From Sediminibacterium goheungense (GTDB lineage Bacteria > Bacteroidota > Bacteroidia > Chitinophagales > Chitinophagaceae): a stretch of 64,000 nucleotides of DNA. Made by a program: the position numbers and the translations under genes. This document shows, piece after piece, positions 7,928-17,241 of this stretch. The stretch lies in NCBI RefSeq assembly GCF_004361915.1, contig NZ_SNWP01000010.1:1266050-1330049 (forward strand). The letters are read 5' to 3'. Below the pieces are notes generated by a model. That model worked only from the letters and a program-made list of their open reading frames with translations. It was not told the origin of the DNA and did no database searches. Numbering within the stretch: the first letter of the stretch is position 1; each line of letters begins with the position of its first letter.

Positions 7928-9664
7928 TTATTTTAATCTGATTTCGCTTACGCTGCACCCTTGCGGCACCATGGGAAATACATTATTCTCCTTTCCTACC
8001 ATTACTTCGAGTAAATATGAACCCTTATATAACAGCATGGCTTCAATGGCAGATCTTAGGTTGACTCTTTCATTCACCGAGTTCCCGGCAATCCCATATC
8101 CCTTCGCTACTGTTACATAATCGGGACTGGCTATATCAACAAAAGAGTAACGCTTATCATGAAACAATTGCTGCCACTGACGTACCATTCCAAGAAATCT
8201 GTTATTCAAAATCAGGATTTTAACATCAATCCCTGTCTGCATGATAGTACCCAACTCCTGTATCGTCATCTGAACACCACCATCACCAATGATGGCCACT
8301 ACTGTTCTGTCTGGTACACCAAACTTGGCTCCGATAGCGGCGGGTAATGCAAAACCCATGGTACCCAATCCACCAGAAGTAATATTGCTTCTGGTCTCGT
8401 TAAACTTTGCATAGCGGCAGGCAACCATCTGGTGCTGTCCCACATCGGTTACCACTACTGCATCTCCATTTGTTAACTCATTTAACACCCTAATCACTTC
8501 CCCCATTGTCATCTCATCAGTATCAGGATGCAACTCATCAAAAATCACCTGTGCTTCTTCTTCCTGCTGGTAGTTTCTGAATTTCTCTACCCATGTCGGA
8601 TATACTTTAGATTGTACAAGTTTGGTCAGTAGTGGCAATGTTTCCTTACAATCACCCCAAACTCCTACAGAGGCTTTTACGTTTTTGTCAATCTCAGATG
8701 GGTCAATATCGAGATGAATAACTTTAGCTTGTTTTGCATATTTATCAAGCCGGCCTGTAACCCGATCATCAAACCGCATTCCTATCGCAATCAATACATC
8801 ACATTCGTTGGTCATTACATTCGGACCATAATTACCATGCATACCCAGCATACCCATGTTTAAAGGATGATCGGTAGGTAATGCACTCAAACCTAGAATT
8901 GTCCAGGCAGCAGGTATACCGGACTTTTCAATAAAACATTTGAATTCCTTTTCAGCCTTACCGAGTATTACACCCTGACCAAATACCACAAATGGTTTTT
9001 CAGCTTCATTAATCAGTTTTGCCGCTTCTTCAATGAATTCCTGCCGAACAATTGGTTTGGGTCTATAGCTTCTGATATGACTGCATTTGACATAACCCGT
9101 ATAAGCAAATTTTTGAAGCTGTGCATTTTTAGTAATATCAATCAGTACAGGTCCGGGTCTTCCACTTTTAGCGATATAAAAAGCTTTGGCCAATACTTCG
9201 GGTATCTCTGTTGCATCTGTAATCTGATAATTCCATTTGGTAACGGGTGCTGTGATATTGATTACATCTGTTTCCTGAAAAGCATCTGTTCCCAATAAAT
9301 GAGCAAAAACCTGACCTGTTATACATACTAACGGTGTACTATCTATCTGTGCATCAGCTAAGCCGGTAACAAGATTGGTAGCTCCTGGGCCACTGGTAGC
9401 AAATACAACACCTACTTTACCTGATGTTCGGGCAAAGCCCTGTCCGGCATGTATGCCTCCCTGTTCATGACGAACAAGTATATGTTTCAGTTTTTCGTGA
9501 TAATCATACAAAGCATCGTAAATGGGCATGATCGCACCACCGGGATATCCAAAAATAGTATCTACCCCTTCTGCAATCAATGCTTCCAGTACTGCCTGTG
9601 AGCCACTTAATTCAGTAACCAGTTTTTGCTTTGTCGATTCTTTTGATACTGCAACTGCTTCCAT
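7928..9664 (-). CDS. ilvB: acetolactate synthase catalytic (large) subunit
   Basis: A thiamine-diphosphate enzyme of 578 residues that makes acetolactate or acetohydroxybutyrate, the first common step of valine and isoleucine synthesis. Visible features are the catalytic glutamate in VRHEQGGIHAGQGFAR, the central FAD-binding region with GMLGMHGN, and the ThDP/Mg motif beginning GDGGVQMTIQEL and ending in NN. It is preceded by ilvD (24 bp) and followed by ilvN (4 bp). Confidence 0.96.
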   Translation of the reverse strand: MEAVAVSKESTKQKLVTELSGSQAVLEALIAEGVDTIFGYPGGAIMPIYDALYDYHEKLKHILVRHEQGGIHAGQGFARTSGKVGVVFATSGPGATNLVTGLADAQIDSTPLVCITGQVFAHLLGTDAFQETDVINITAPVTKWNYQITDATEIPEVLAKAFYIAKSGRPGPVLIDITKNAQLQKFAYTGYVKCSHIRSYRPKPIVRQEFIEEAAKLINEAEKPFVVFGQGVILGKAEKEFKCFIEKSGIPAAWTILGLSALPTDHPLNMGMLGMHGNYGPNVMTNECDVLIAIGMRFDDRVTGRLDKYAKQAKVIHLDIDPSEIDKNVKASVGVWGDCKETLPLLTKLVQSKVYPTWVEKFRNYQQEEEAQVIFDELHPDTDEMTMGEVIRVLNELTNGDAVVVTDVGQHQMVACRYAKFNETRSNITSGGLGTMGFALPAAIGAKFGVPDRTVVAIIGDGGVQMTIQELGTIMQTGIDVKILILNNRFLGMVRQWQQLFHDKRYSFVDIASPDYVTVAKGYGIAGNSVNERVNLRSAIEAMLLYKGSYLLEVMVGKENNVFPMVPQGCSVSEIRLK

Positions 9665-9688
9665 CTTGTTTCAGTTATAATTATTTGA

Positions 9689-11371
9689 TTATAATTCATC
9701 CGTTACGCAACCTTCTGATGCATCTTTAACTACCTGTGCATATTTAAACAACAAACCCTTTACAGCTTTTAGTGCAGGTCGCTTCCATCTTTTTTTTCTT
9801 TGTTCAATTTCAGCATCTGCTACTTTCAGTGTCATTTTTTTGGTTGCCACATTCAGTTCTATGATATCATCATCCTGTACCAATGCAATCAAGCCGCCAT
9901 CATATGCTTCCGGTGTTATATGCCCTACAACAAATCCATGTGTACCACCACTGAATCGCCCATCAGTAATCAGTGCTACAGATTTACCAAGGCCGGCTCC
10001 AATAATAGCCGATGTAGGCTTCAGCATTTCAGGCATACCAGGTCCGCCTTTGGGTCCTACATAACGTATTACTACCACATCGCCGGGTTGTATCTTACCG
10101 GTATTAATACCATCAATCAATGCATGCTCACCATCAAAAACACGCGCGGGCCCCTCAAATAATTCGCCTTCTTTACCACTTATTTTTGCTACACTTCCTT
10201 TTTCTGCCAGATTTCCGTACAGTATCTGTAAATGACCTGTTGCTTTAACAGGATTTTCTAATGGATAAATAATTTTCTGTACATCAAAATCCAGATCCGG
10301 TACTACTGATAAATTTTCAGAAAGGGTTTTTCCAGTCACCGTCAGGCAATCACCATGTAATAAACCTTTTTGTAAAAGGTATTTCATTACAGAAGGCAAT
10401 CCACCGTACTGATGCAGGTCCTGCATCAGGTATTTACCACTGGGTTTAAAATCTGCCAGTACCGGTATACGGTCACTGATTTGTTGAAAATCATCCTGTG
10501 TAAGTGTTACATCTACAGATTTCGCCATAGCGATGAGATGCAATACAGCATTGGTGCTTCCACCTAGTACCATGATAACTGTAATAGCATTCTCAAATGC
10601 CTTTCTTGTCATGATATCTTTAGGCTTGATATCTTGCTCCAGGAGGTATCGTATCGCTTTACCTGCATCTATACATTCCTGTTTTTTTTCTTCACTTAAG
10701 GCTGGATTAGATGATGAATAAGGCAAACTCATACCCAATGCTTCTATAGCAGATGCCATAGTATTGGCAGTGTACATACCTCCACAGGCACCGGCACCTG
10801 GGCATGCGTGTTGCACAATCCCTTTAAAATCTGCTTCCGATAAATTACCCGCAATCTTTTGTCCTAATGCTTCAAAAGCAGAAACAATATTTAAATCCTG
10901 TCCCTTATAATGTCCGGGAGCGATTGTACCGCCATATACCATGATGGCTGGCCTGTTTAAACGTCCCATCGCAATGAGTGAGCCTGGCATATTTTTATCG
11001 CAGCCCGGCAAGGCTATGATTCCATCATAATACTGAGCACCACAAACCGCTTCTATAGAATCGGCAATGATATCCCGGCTCACAAGTGAATAGCGCATTC
11101 CGTCTGTACCATTACTCATACCATCACTTACACCAATCGTATTGAAAATAAGTCCTACCAGATTATTATCCCATACACCCTGCTTTACCAGTTTTGCCAG
11201 ATCGTTCAGGTGCATATTACAGGTATTACCATCATAGCCCATACTTACTACGCCCACCTGTGCTTTTGCCAGATCCTCTTCTGTAAGACCGATACCATAA
11301 AACATGGCCTGTGCAGCAGGTTGTGTAACATCCTGCGTAATTGTCCTTGAATATTTATTGAGTTCTTTCAT
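9689..11371 (-). CDS. ilvD: dihydroxy-acid dehydratase
   Basis: An iron-sulfur dehydratase of 560 residues that converts dihydroxy acids to 2-keto acids in Ile and Val synthesis. The three cluster-ligating cysteines are in [16 protein letters not shown] and [12 protein letters not shown], and the C-terminal signature [13 protein letters not shown] is present. It lies 32 bp after ilvE and 24 bp before ilvB. Confidence 0.96.
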   Translation of the reverse strand: MKELNKYSRTITQDVTQPAAQAMFYGIGLTEEDLAKAQVGVVSMGYDGNTCNMHLNDLAKLVKQGVWDNNLVGLIFNTIGVSDGMSNGTDGMRYSLVSRDIIADSIEAVCGAQYYDGIIALPGCDKNMPGSLIAMGRLNRPAIMVYGGTIAPGHYKGQDLNIVSAFEALGQKIAGNLSEADFKGIVQHACPGAGACGGMYTANTMASAIEALGMSLPYSSSNPALSEEKKQECIDAGKAIRYLLEQDIKPKDIMTRKAFENAITVIMVLGGSTNAVLHLIAMAKSVDVTLTQDDFQQISDRIPVLADFKPSGKYLMQDLHQYGGLPSVMKYLLQKGLLHGDCLTVTGKTLSENLSVVPDLDFDVQKIIYPLENPVKATGHLQILYGNLAEKGSVAKISGKEGELFEGPARVFDGEHALIDGINTGKIQPGDVVVIRYVGPKGGPGMPEMLKPTSAIIGAGLGKSVALITDGRFSGGTHGFVVGHITPEAYDGGLIALVQDDDIIELNVATKKMTLKVADAEIEQRKKRWKRPALKAVKGLLFKYAQVVKDASEGCVTDEL

Positions 11372-11403
11372 ATGATATTTTCACTGCGTTTACACTGAAT
11401 ACT

Positions 11404-12297
11404 TTAGTTATTGATTGTTTCAGCTGTATACTCTTTTTCTAAGACACAGTTCTTATATGCTTTCTGTAATTCACTTCCCAGACTATTTTCCCATGGTTGG
11501 GCGAAAGGAATATTATCCATTGATTCCAATGCTACTACTTCAGCTGCAGTACCACAATAGAAAGCACTATCAGCACCCCTCATTTCTTCTGGTTTGAATT
11601 TTTTCTCTACTACTGGTATACCTAATATTTCACACAAGTCTAAAACAGTAGCCCTTGTTATTCCGGGAAGAATATTACCTGCGGCAGGTGTGTATAGTAC
11701 CCCATCTTTTTCAAAAAACACATTGGCACCCGGACCTTCTGCTACATTGCCCTCGATATCGAGTAACAGGGCTTCATCAAATCCATTGTCTTTGGCTTCC
11801 TGACAAGCGAGTATAGAATTTACATAGTGACCGGATACTTTTGCATTGATCTTGAATCCACTGGGGTTAGGTCTTCTGTAAGAAGATGTCATAATACGCA
11901 TCTGGTTACTCAGGTAACCATTGGTCCATTCCCATGCTGTAATAGCCAGATAACTCTCCTTTCCTTTCGACAAAGACATATTGGGAGAACAAAGTACAAC
12001 AGGCCGTATATAGGCATTAGTGAAACTATTTCTCTCCAGCAATTCATATGTTAAATCTGTAAGTTCTTGAGTAGAAACAGAAAAGGGAATACCCATCACT
12101 TCAGCAGAGTACCTTAAACGATCATAATGTTCTTTCGCTTTGAATATTTTTGTTCCATTTGCCGTTTGATATGAGCGTATGCCTTCGAATACGGCATACC
12201 CATAATGCAATGACTGGCTATACAAATCGATTTTTGCATCTGCCGCATTCATAAATGCCCCGTTGAAATAAAGTACTGTTGACTCGCCGTAATACAT
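11404..12297 (-). CDS. ilvE: branched-chain amino acid aminotransferase
   Basis: A class IV PLP aminotransferase of 297 residues that catalyses the final transamination of Ile, Val and Leu with glutamate. The family's PLP lysine is in INAKVSGHYVNS, and the substrate-loop motif EGPGANVFFEKDG follows. It is the first structural gene of the ilv operon, directly downstream of the ilv leader peptide and terminator. D-amino-acid transaminase is the main alternative in this fold, but operon context settles the choice. Confidence 0.94.
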   Translation of the reverse strand: MYYGESTVLYFNGAFMNAADAKIDLYSQSLHYGYAVFEGIRSYQTANGTKIFKAKEHYDRLRYSAEVMGIPFSVSTQELTDLTYELLERNSFTNAYIRPVVLCSPNMSLSKGKESYLAITAWEWTNGYLSNQMRIMTSSYRRPNPSGFKINAKVSGHYVNSILACQEAKDNGFDEALLLDIEGNVAEGPGANVFFEKDGVLYTPAAGNILPGITRATVLDLCEILGIPVVEKKFKPEEMRGADSAFYCGTAAEVVALESMDNIPFAQPWENSLGSELQKAYKNCVLEKEYTAETINN

Positions 12298-12318
12298 ATT
12301 GTTTGTTTTGCTGTAAAT

Positions 12319-12346
12319 AAAAAAACCCCGCCTTTTGGAGGCGGGG
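12319..12346 (-). terminator. ilv attenuator terminator
   Basis: On the minus strand an 8-bp perfect GC-rich stem, CCCCGCCT / AGGCGGGG with a 5-nt loop (12326-12346), is followed directly by seven T (12319-12325). It lies 21 bp upstream of the ilvE start and 24 bp downstream of the leader peptide stop, exactly where an attenuator is expected. Its 5' arm can instead pair with the end of the leader ORF. Confidence 0.9.
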
Positions 12347-12391
12347 CTTATGCTAAGTTTTTTATTGCGATTACATAAGGGCTCCTCCTCC
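12337..12391 (-). promoter_or_regulatory. ilv antiterminator pairing
   Basis: The end of the leader ORF (12374-12391) contains GGAGG, GG and CTTATG in order. These can pair with CCTCC, CC and CATAAG at 12337-12352, which includes the 5' arm of the terminator. The two structures are mutually exclusive. A ribosome stalled on the Ile/Val codons would leave the leader end free to form this antiterminator. A ribosome reaching the stop codon would cover it and let the terminator form. Confidence 0.7.
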
Positions 12392-12472
12392 GTTTAGTAC
12401 AGGGATAATAATGACAACCACAATAATAATTGTGTTAATGCTGTTGGCAATATTGATACTGTTTCTAAACAT
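12371..12472 (-). CDS. ilvL: ilv operon leader peptide
   Basis: A 33-codon ORF with ATG at 12470-12472 and TAA at 12371-12373. Its centre reads TIIIVVVIIIPVL, a run of three Ile, three Val and three Ile codons; in total there are 9 Ile, 4 Val and 2 Leu. It is preceded by a near-consensus promoter and followed by a terminator and antiterminator before ilvE. This is the composition of a branched-chain attenuation leader, comparable in logic to enterobacterial ilvL but with a different sequence. The ORF and structures are read directly; the sensing role is inferred. Confidence 0.88.
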   Translation of the reverse strand: MFRNSINIANSINTIIIVVVIIIPVLNGGGALM

Positions 12473-12492
12473 AGAGGGTAGCTCGTTGATAA

Positions 12493-12523
12493 CGAAGATA
12501 GTCCCACCTCTCAGAAAAACAAA
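12493..12523 (-). promoter_or_regulatory. promoter of the ilv leader-ilvEDBNCA operon
   Basis: TTTG at 12523-12520, a 19-bp spacer and TATCTTCG at 12500-12493 match the Bacteroidota TTTG-N19-TAnnTTTG consensus with one mismatch. The leader ATG is 20 bp downstream. A near-palindrome at 12562-12577 lies about 40 bp upstream of the -33 box. Confidence 0.65.
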
Positions 12524-12561
12524 GAACTTTTTTATTTATTTTCCCAACCGTTCATTTTATT

Positions 12562-12577
12562 ACGAACGATCGTTTGT
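12562..12577. promoter_or_regulatory. near-perfect palindrome upstream of the ilv promoter
   Basis: ACGAACGATCGTTTGT is a 16-bp palindrome with one mismatched pair, located between the leuB terminator-like hairpin and the ilv promoter. It could be a regulator binding site, but nothing identifies the protein. Confidence 0.35.
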
Positions 12578-12598
12578 TATTACTATGCCTTAAAAGCC

Positions 12599-12635
12599 AA
12601 GTGCGGCGCATACTCCGAAAGCATTTGCCGCACTT
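12599..12635 (-). terminator. hairpin downstream of leuB
   Basis: A perfect 9-bp inverted repeat AAGTGCGGC / GCCGCACTT encloses a 19-nt loop and is followed on the minus strand by GGCTTTT. It lies 32 bp after the leuB stop and is probably a weak terminator separating leu from ilv transcription. Confidence 0.5.
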
Positions 12636-12667
12636 GTTACCCAATTAATATATCCTTAGCAATGGAT

Positions 12668-13780
12668 TTATATAATCGTCGATTTATTCAAACTTGTATT
12701 CACTCCAACATCAGAATCTTTGTTTCTATCAATATGATCTGCTACCAGATCGCCAATAGCTGTAGTTGAATAATTATTAACCGGATCAATATCTTTTGAT
12801 ACAAATCCATTCAGCAAAGTCCATTCAACTGCTTTCCGGACAGCCATAGCTTCCTGTTGTAATCCGAAGTGATCCAATAACATAGCTGCTGAGAGTATAG
12901 AGCCGAGCGGGTTGGCAATATCCTTCCCTGCTGCCTGTGGATAAGATCCGTGAATGGGTTCAAACAAGGCTACCGTATTACCGATAGATGCTGAAGGAAG
13001 TAATCCCAATGAACCACTCAACACACTGGCTTCGTCACTGATGATATCACCAAACATATTTTCTGTTAAAACCACATCAAACTGTGCAGGATTAAGGATG
13101 ATCTGCATGGCAGCATTATCAACAAACATATAATCGACAGAAACATCAGGATAATTGGCACTCAGCTGCTGTACTACTTTACGCCATAGTCTTGAAGTTT
13201 CCAGCACATTGGCCTTATCTACCAGCGTAAGTTTTTTTCTTCTTTTCTGTGCATACTCAAATGCAAGCTTTGTAATGCGTTCAATTTCTTCTACAGAATA
13301 AGTACATTCATCAACAGCTACTGTTCCATCAGCTTGTAGCTCTTTTTTCCCGAAATAAATACCGCCCGTTAGCTCCCGAAAAATCACAAAATCAACATTC
13401 TCTAATTGTTTGGCCTTTAAAGGCGACATATGTTGCAGTGCTTTATAAGTATCAATCGGTCTGATATTGGCGAACAGTTGCAGCACTTTTCTTAGCTTCA
13501 ACAATCCCTGTTCCGGGCGAACACTAGCTGCCGGGTTATTATCATATTTAGGATCACCGATGGCTCCGAACAAAATAGCATCACTTTGTAAGCAGGTATC
13601 CACTGTTGCATCGGGTAAAGGGTTACCGGTTTGATCAATGGCAACGGCTCCCATAACGGCATAACGATAATCAAACTGGTGACCAAAACGTTTGGCTACC
13701 GCATCTAATACTTTTACAGATTGGTTGGTAACTTCAGGTCCAATTCCATCTCCTGGTATAACGGCAATCTTTTTATTCAT
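12668..13780 (-). CDS. leuB: 3-isopropylmalate dehydrogenase
   Basis: Oxidatively decarboxylates 3-isopropylmalate to 2-oxoisocaproate with NAD; the cofactor preference is inferred from the family. The 370-residue chain shows the N-terminal IAVIPGDGIGPEV, the substrate-binding DKANVLETSRLWRKV, and the NAD-binding FEPIHGSYPQAAGKDIANPLG. It is the last gene of leuACDB, 9 bp after leuD; a hairpin lies downstream before the ilv control region. Confidence 0.95.
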   Translation of the reverse strand: MNKKIAVIPGDGIGPEVTNQSVKVLDAVAKRFGHQFDYRYAVMGAVAIDQTGNPLPDATVDTCLQSDAILFGAIGDPKYDNNPAASVRPEQGLLKLRKVLQLFANIRPIDTYKALQHMSPLKAKQLENVDFVIFRELTGGIYFGKKELQADGTVAVDECTYSVEEIERITKLAFEYAQKRRKKLTLVDKANVLETSRLWRKVVQQLSANYPDVSVDYMFVDNAAMQIILNPAQFDVVLTENMFGDIISDEASVLSGSLGLLPSASIGNTVALFEPIHGSYPQAAGKDIANPLGSILSAAMLLDHFGLQQEAMAVRKAVEWTLLNGFVSKDIDPVNNYSTTAIGDLVADHIDRNKDSDVGVNTSLNKSTII

Positions 13781-13789
13781 AGCTCAGGT

Positions 13790-14374
13790 TTACACAAGTG
13801 TTTGTTCAAATATTTCTATCTCCTGTTTCATACTAATGAGGTAATCAATATCATCATACCCATTCAATAAGCAGGTTTTCTTATAACTATTAATTTCAAA
13901 TGATTCTTTTTCACCTGTAGTATCAATCTTAATACTCTGTTCTTCCAGATTGATAGTCAGTGAAGATGTTACCGGCTCTGCAAAAATCTTTTGCAGAAAA
14001 GAATCTGTTACGGTAACAGGCAAAAGCCCATTGTTCAATGCATTGTTTTTAAAGATATCTGCAAAGAAGCTGGAAACCACCGCTGCAAATCCATAATCTT
14101 TTATGGCCCAGGCTGCATGTTCTCTTGATGAACCACAACCAAAGTTTTTTCCTGCAACCAGTATCTCTCCTGTATATATAGATTGGTTCAAAACAAAATC
14201 TGTTTTAGGTTGCTGTTCGTCATCATTTGCATAACGCCAATCGCGAAACAGGTTTTTACCGAATCCATCTCTTGTAGTCGCTTTTAAAAAACGCGCAGGT
14301 ATGATCTGATCGGTATCGATGTTCTCCATTGTAATGGGAACAAATCTGCTTTGTATGGTTGTTACTTTATTCAT
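13790..14374 (-). CDS. leuD: 3-isopropylmalate dehydratase small subunit
   Basis: The small (swivel-domain) subunit of isopropylmalate isomerase, 194 residues. It shows [12 protein letters not shown] near the N-terminus and [16 protein letters not shown] in the middle, both diagnostic. It works with LeuC, encoded 16 bp upstream, to isomerise 2- to 3-isopropylmalate. Confidence 0.95.
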   Translation of the reverse strand: MNKVTTIQSRFVPITMENIDTDQIIPARFLKATTRDGFGKNLFRDWRYANDDEQQPKTDFVLNQSIYTGEILVAGKNFGCGSSREHAAWAIKDYGFAAVVSSFFADIFKNNALNNGLLPVTVTDSFLQKIFAEPVTSSLTINLEEQSIKIDTTGEKESFEINSYKKTCLLNGYDDIDYLISMKQEIEIFEQTLV

Positions 14375-14390
14375 TTTTTTAGCCCTCGAC

Positions 14391-15791
14391 TTATATTAAT
14401 TCTCTTACATCTGTTACTACTCCCGTAATTGCTGCTGCTGCTGCTGTTAACGGGCTTGCCAGCAATGTTCTGGCACCTGCGCCCTGCCTTCCTTCAAAAT
14501 TGCGGTTACTGGTACTGATGCAATATTCACCGGCTGGTATTTTATCTTCATTCATACCCAAACAGGCACTACAACCGGCCTGTCTTATTTCGAATCCCGC
14601 TTCTTTGAATATTTTATCCAATCCTTCCGCCTGCACCTGCTTGGAAACCTGTTGCGAACCAGGCACAATCATCACCTGAACGGCTTCATTTTTTTTTCTT
14701 CCTTTAATCAATGATGCCACCATACGCAAATCCTCTATTCTGGAATTGGTACAGCTTCCGATAAATACATGTTGTATCGGCATTCCTAATAATGATTTGC
14801 CACTTTCCAAACCCATATACTGCAGGGCTTTCATAATATTATTTCTTTCCCCTTCATCAGGAATACCTTCCACTACGGGTACCGTTCCATTGATCGCAAT
14901 ACCCAGCCCCGGATTGGTTCCATAGGTAATCATCGGTTCAATGAGAGATGCATCGATATGAATTTCCTTATCAAATACTGCATTTTCATCGCTGTATAAT
15001 GTTTTCCATTCCGCTATTTTTTTCTCCCATTGTTCACCTGAAGGGGCAAATTGCCTGCCTTTTAAATAGCTGAAAGTAATTTCGTCCGGTGCAATCATAC
15101 CACCCCTAGCTCCCATTTCAATACTCATATTACAGATCGTCATCCGGGCTTCCATGGATAATGACCGTATAGCCGAGCCTGCATATTCAACAAAAAAACC
15201 TGTAGCACCGCTGGCCGAAATCTTTGAAATAATATAGAGAATGATATCTTTTGATACCACTCCTTTATTCAACGTTCCTTCAATATTGATACGCATCAAT
15301 TTGGGACGGGTTTGCATCAGACATTGTGATGCAAATACCATTTCCACTTCACTGGTACCGATTCCGAATGCGATGGTTCCGAAAGCACCGTGTGTAGATG
15401 TATGACTGTCGCCACAAACAATCGTCATACCCGGTTGCGTAATTCCCAATTCAGGCCCGATTACATGAACAATACCCTGAAAAGGATGACCCAGACCATA
15501 TAATTCAATCTGGTGTTTTTTACAGTTTTCAATGAGTTGCTGTACCTGTAAACGCGACAGCTCGTCTTTGATAGGTAAGTGCTGATTCAATGTGGGCACA
15601 TTATGATCGGCTGTTGCCACGACCTGATTGGGACGTAAAACAGAAAGTCCCCGCTTTTCAATGCCTTTAAAGGCCTGGGGACTTGTTACTTCATGTATGA
15701 AATGTTTATCAATATATAATACCGACGGGCCTCCGTCGATCTGTTTGACTACATGTTTGTCCCAGATTTTTTCAAATAATGTCTTCGCCAT
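14391..15791 (-). CDS. leuC: 3-isopropylmalate dehydratase large subunit
   Basis: The iron-sulfur aconitase-family subunit of isopropylmalate isomerase. The ATG at 15791 ([13 protein letters not shown]) is preferred over a GTG 24 bp upstream, because the extension runs into an intergenic hairpin and family members begin here; this gives 466 residues. Motifs include [12 protein letters not shown] and the 4Fe-4S ligands in FIGSCTNSR and AGCSACLGM. It is the second gene of leuACDB. Confidence 0.95.
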   Translation of the reverse strand: MAKTLFEKIWDKHVVKQIDGGPSVLYIDKHFIHEVTSPQAFKGIEKRGLSVLRPNQVVATADHNVPTLNQHLPIKDELSRLQVQQLIENCKKHQIELYGLGHPFQGIVHVIGPELGITQPGMTIVCGDSHTSTHGAFGTIAFGIGTSEVEMVFASQCLMQTRPKLMRINIEGTLNKGVVSKDIILYIISKISASGATGFFVEYAGSAIRSLSMEARMTICNMSIEMGARGGMIAPDEITFSYLKGRQFAPSGEQWEKKIAEWKTLYSDENAVFDKEIHIDASLIEPMITYGTNPGLGIAINGTVPVVEGIPDEGERNNIMKALQYMGLESGKSLLGMPIQHVFIGSCTNSRIEDLRMVASLIKGRKKNEAVQVMIVPGSQQVSKQVQAEGLDKIFKEAGFEIRQAGCSACLGMNEDKIPAGEYCISTSNRNFEGRQGAGARTLLASPLTAAAAAITGVVTDVRELI

Positions 15792-15806
15792 ACTTTCTGA
15801 ATAAGT

Positions 15807-15828
15807 GCCTGGCACTGATGTGCCAGGC
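15807..15828. other. intra-operon hairpin between leuA and leuC
   Basis: A perfect 9-bp inverted repeat GCCTGGCAC / GTGCCAGGC with a TGAT loop occupies the 69-bp gap between leuA and leuC. No T-run follows on the coding strand. It resembles the ilvC-ilvA hairpin in position and may tune stability of the leuCDB segment. Confidence 0.6.
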
Positions 15829-15860
15829 TGAAAAATTAAACCTATGCTGATGAGAAAATC

Positions 15861-17027
15861 CTATGCCATTGCAGGTTCAGGCGTATAAGCCTTTGCCATT
15901 GCATGCAGATCACTTTCCTCTACTTCTTTTTTTCTGTCTGCTACCTGTAAAAAAGACTGATATAAAATATCAATATCATTGCGGTTATACTGGTAACCCA
16001 ACTTCTGAAAACGATGTGCCAGTGCACTTCTACCACTTCGGGCGGTTAATACAATTTTACTTCCTTCTGCACCCACTTCTTCCGGATTGATGATTTCATA
16101 AGTTTGTGCATCTTTCAAAAATCCATCCTGATGAATGCCGGATGAATGAGAAAATGCATTTGCACCAACAATGGCCTTATTAGGTTGAACAGGCATACGC
16201 ATAACATCAGAAACTTCACGGCTGATAGGATTTAACTGCTGCGTTTGTACCTGTGTATAAAATCCTAGATCTTTATGCTGCTGCAATATCATAACCACTT
16301 CTTCCAATGAGGTATTACCGGCTCTTTCACCCAATCCATTAATGGTACATTCTATTTGTCTTGCTCCATTAATGACGCCTGCTATGGCATTCGCTGTAGC
16401 TAGGCCCAGATCATTATGACAATGGCAGGATATTACCGCTTTATCGATATTGGGTACATTGTTTTTCAAATAAGCAATTTTCTCTCCATATTGGTGTGGC
16501 AGGCAATAACCTGTTGTATCAGGAATATTGACAACGGTAGCACCAGCTGCAATAACCGCTTCAATAACCCTAGCCAGGTATCCGTTTTCGGTACGGCCTG
16601 CATCTTCAGCATAAAATTCTACATCATCGGTAAAATTGCGGGCCAATTTCACTGCCTGCACTGCCCGGGTTAAGATTTCATCCTGCGTAGCATTGAACTT
16701 CGCTTTTATATGGTAGTCTGAAGTACCGATACCCGTGTGAATACGGGGACGTCTGGCATATTTCAGTGCCTGTGCTGCCACTTCAATATCTTTCTGTACG
16801 GCCCGGCTTAGACCGCACACTGTAGCATTTTTAACTGCTTTGGCAATTTGCTCTACCGATTCAAAATCGCCGGGAGATGAAATAGGAAAACCAGCTTCTA
16901 TAATATCTACACCCAATGCTTCCAGTTTAAGGGCCAGTTCCAGTTTTTCCTTTGTATTGAGTTTACAACCCGGCACCTGCTCACCATCGCGTAATGTGGT
17001 ATCGAAAATATAGACCTGCTGACCCAT
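15861..17027 (-). CDS. leuA: 2-isopropylmalate synthase (short form)
   Basis: Condenses 2-oxoisovalerate with acetyl-CoA, the first committed step of leucine synthesis. The TIM-barrel signature [16 protein letters not shown] is at the N-terminus and [14 protein letters not shown] supplies metal-binding histidines. The ATG at 17027 is preferred over a TTG at 17063 that lies inside the T-run of a hairpin. The protein is then 388 residues and ends just after the catalytic and linker regions, lacking the C-terminal leucine-binding dimer domain of about 120 residues found in full-length LeuA. Homocitrate or citramalate synthase are possible in this family, but leuCDB follow directly. Confidence 0.9.
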   Translation of the reverse strand: MGQQVYIFDTTLRDGEQVPGCKLNTKEKLELALKLEALGVDIIEAGFPISSPGDFESVEQIAKAVKNATVCGLSRAVQKDIEVAAQALKYARRPRIHTGIGTSDYHIKAKFNATQDEILTRAVQAVKLARNFTDDVEFYAEDAGRTENGYLARVIEAVIAAGATVVNIPDTTGYCLPHQYGEKIAYLKNNVPNIDKAVISCHCHNDLGLATANAIAGVINGARQIECTINGLGERAGNTSLEEVVMILQQHKDLGFYTQVQTQQLNPISREVSDVMRMPVQPNKAIVGANAFSHSSGIHQDGFLKDAQTYEIINPEEVGAEGSKIVLTARSGRSALAHRFQKLGYQYNRNDIDILYQSFLQVADRKKEVEESDLHAMAKAYTPEPAMA

Positions 17028-17053
17028 CTCGTCTTCTTTTTTATAGTTAGGAT

Positions 17054-17115
17054 AAAAAAGCAAGCTGAAGGATTTTGTTAACGATTGCCTGTATTAACAA
17101 ATCATCAGCCTGCTT
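17054..17115 (-). terminator. leader hairpin with T-run before leuA
   Basis: On the minus strand AAGCAGGCTGA (17105-17115) pairs with TCAGCTTGCTT (17058-17068), 11 bp with one G-U. A nested stem TTGTTAA / TTAACAA lies inside, and the outer arm ends in six T. It finishes 27 bp before the leuA ATG. It looks like an intrinsic terminator in the 5' leader, so an attenuator is likely, but no Leu-codon-rich leader ORF precedes it. Confidence 0.65.
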
Positions 17116-17120
17116 ATCTT

Positions 17121-17152
17121 CGAATATAGATGAGTTATTAAGCGGTTTCAGA
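17121..17152 (-). promoter_or_regulatory. possible leuA promoter
   Basis: TCTG at 17152-17149, a 20-bp spacer and TATATTCG at 17128-17121 resemble the Bacteroidota consensus with two mismatches; the -7 box has the same TTCG end as the ilv promoter. Transcripts would begin right at the 5' arm of the leader hairpin. Confidence 0.35.
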
Positions 17153-17241
17153 TCAAAATTGATGTTATTTTACACTGCATAAACGGCTCATATTCCCGTA
17201 AAAACCTTATCAATAAAGGATTTTTATTCATCAGATTTACC

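Noticed and set aside
17064..17241. Leucine leader peptide before leuA
   Set aside because: All frames with a start codon in this stretch were read. They are short and hold few Leu codons, so no leucine attenuation leader can be supported.
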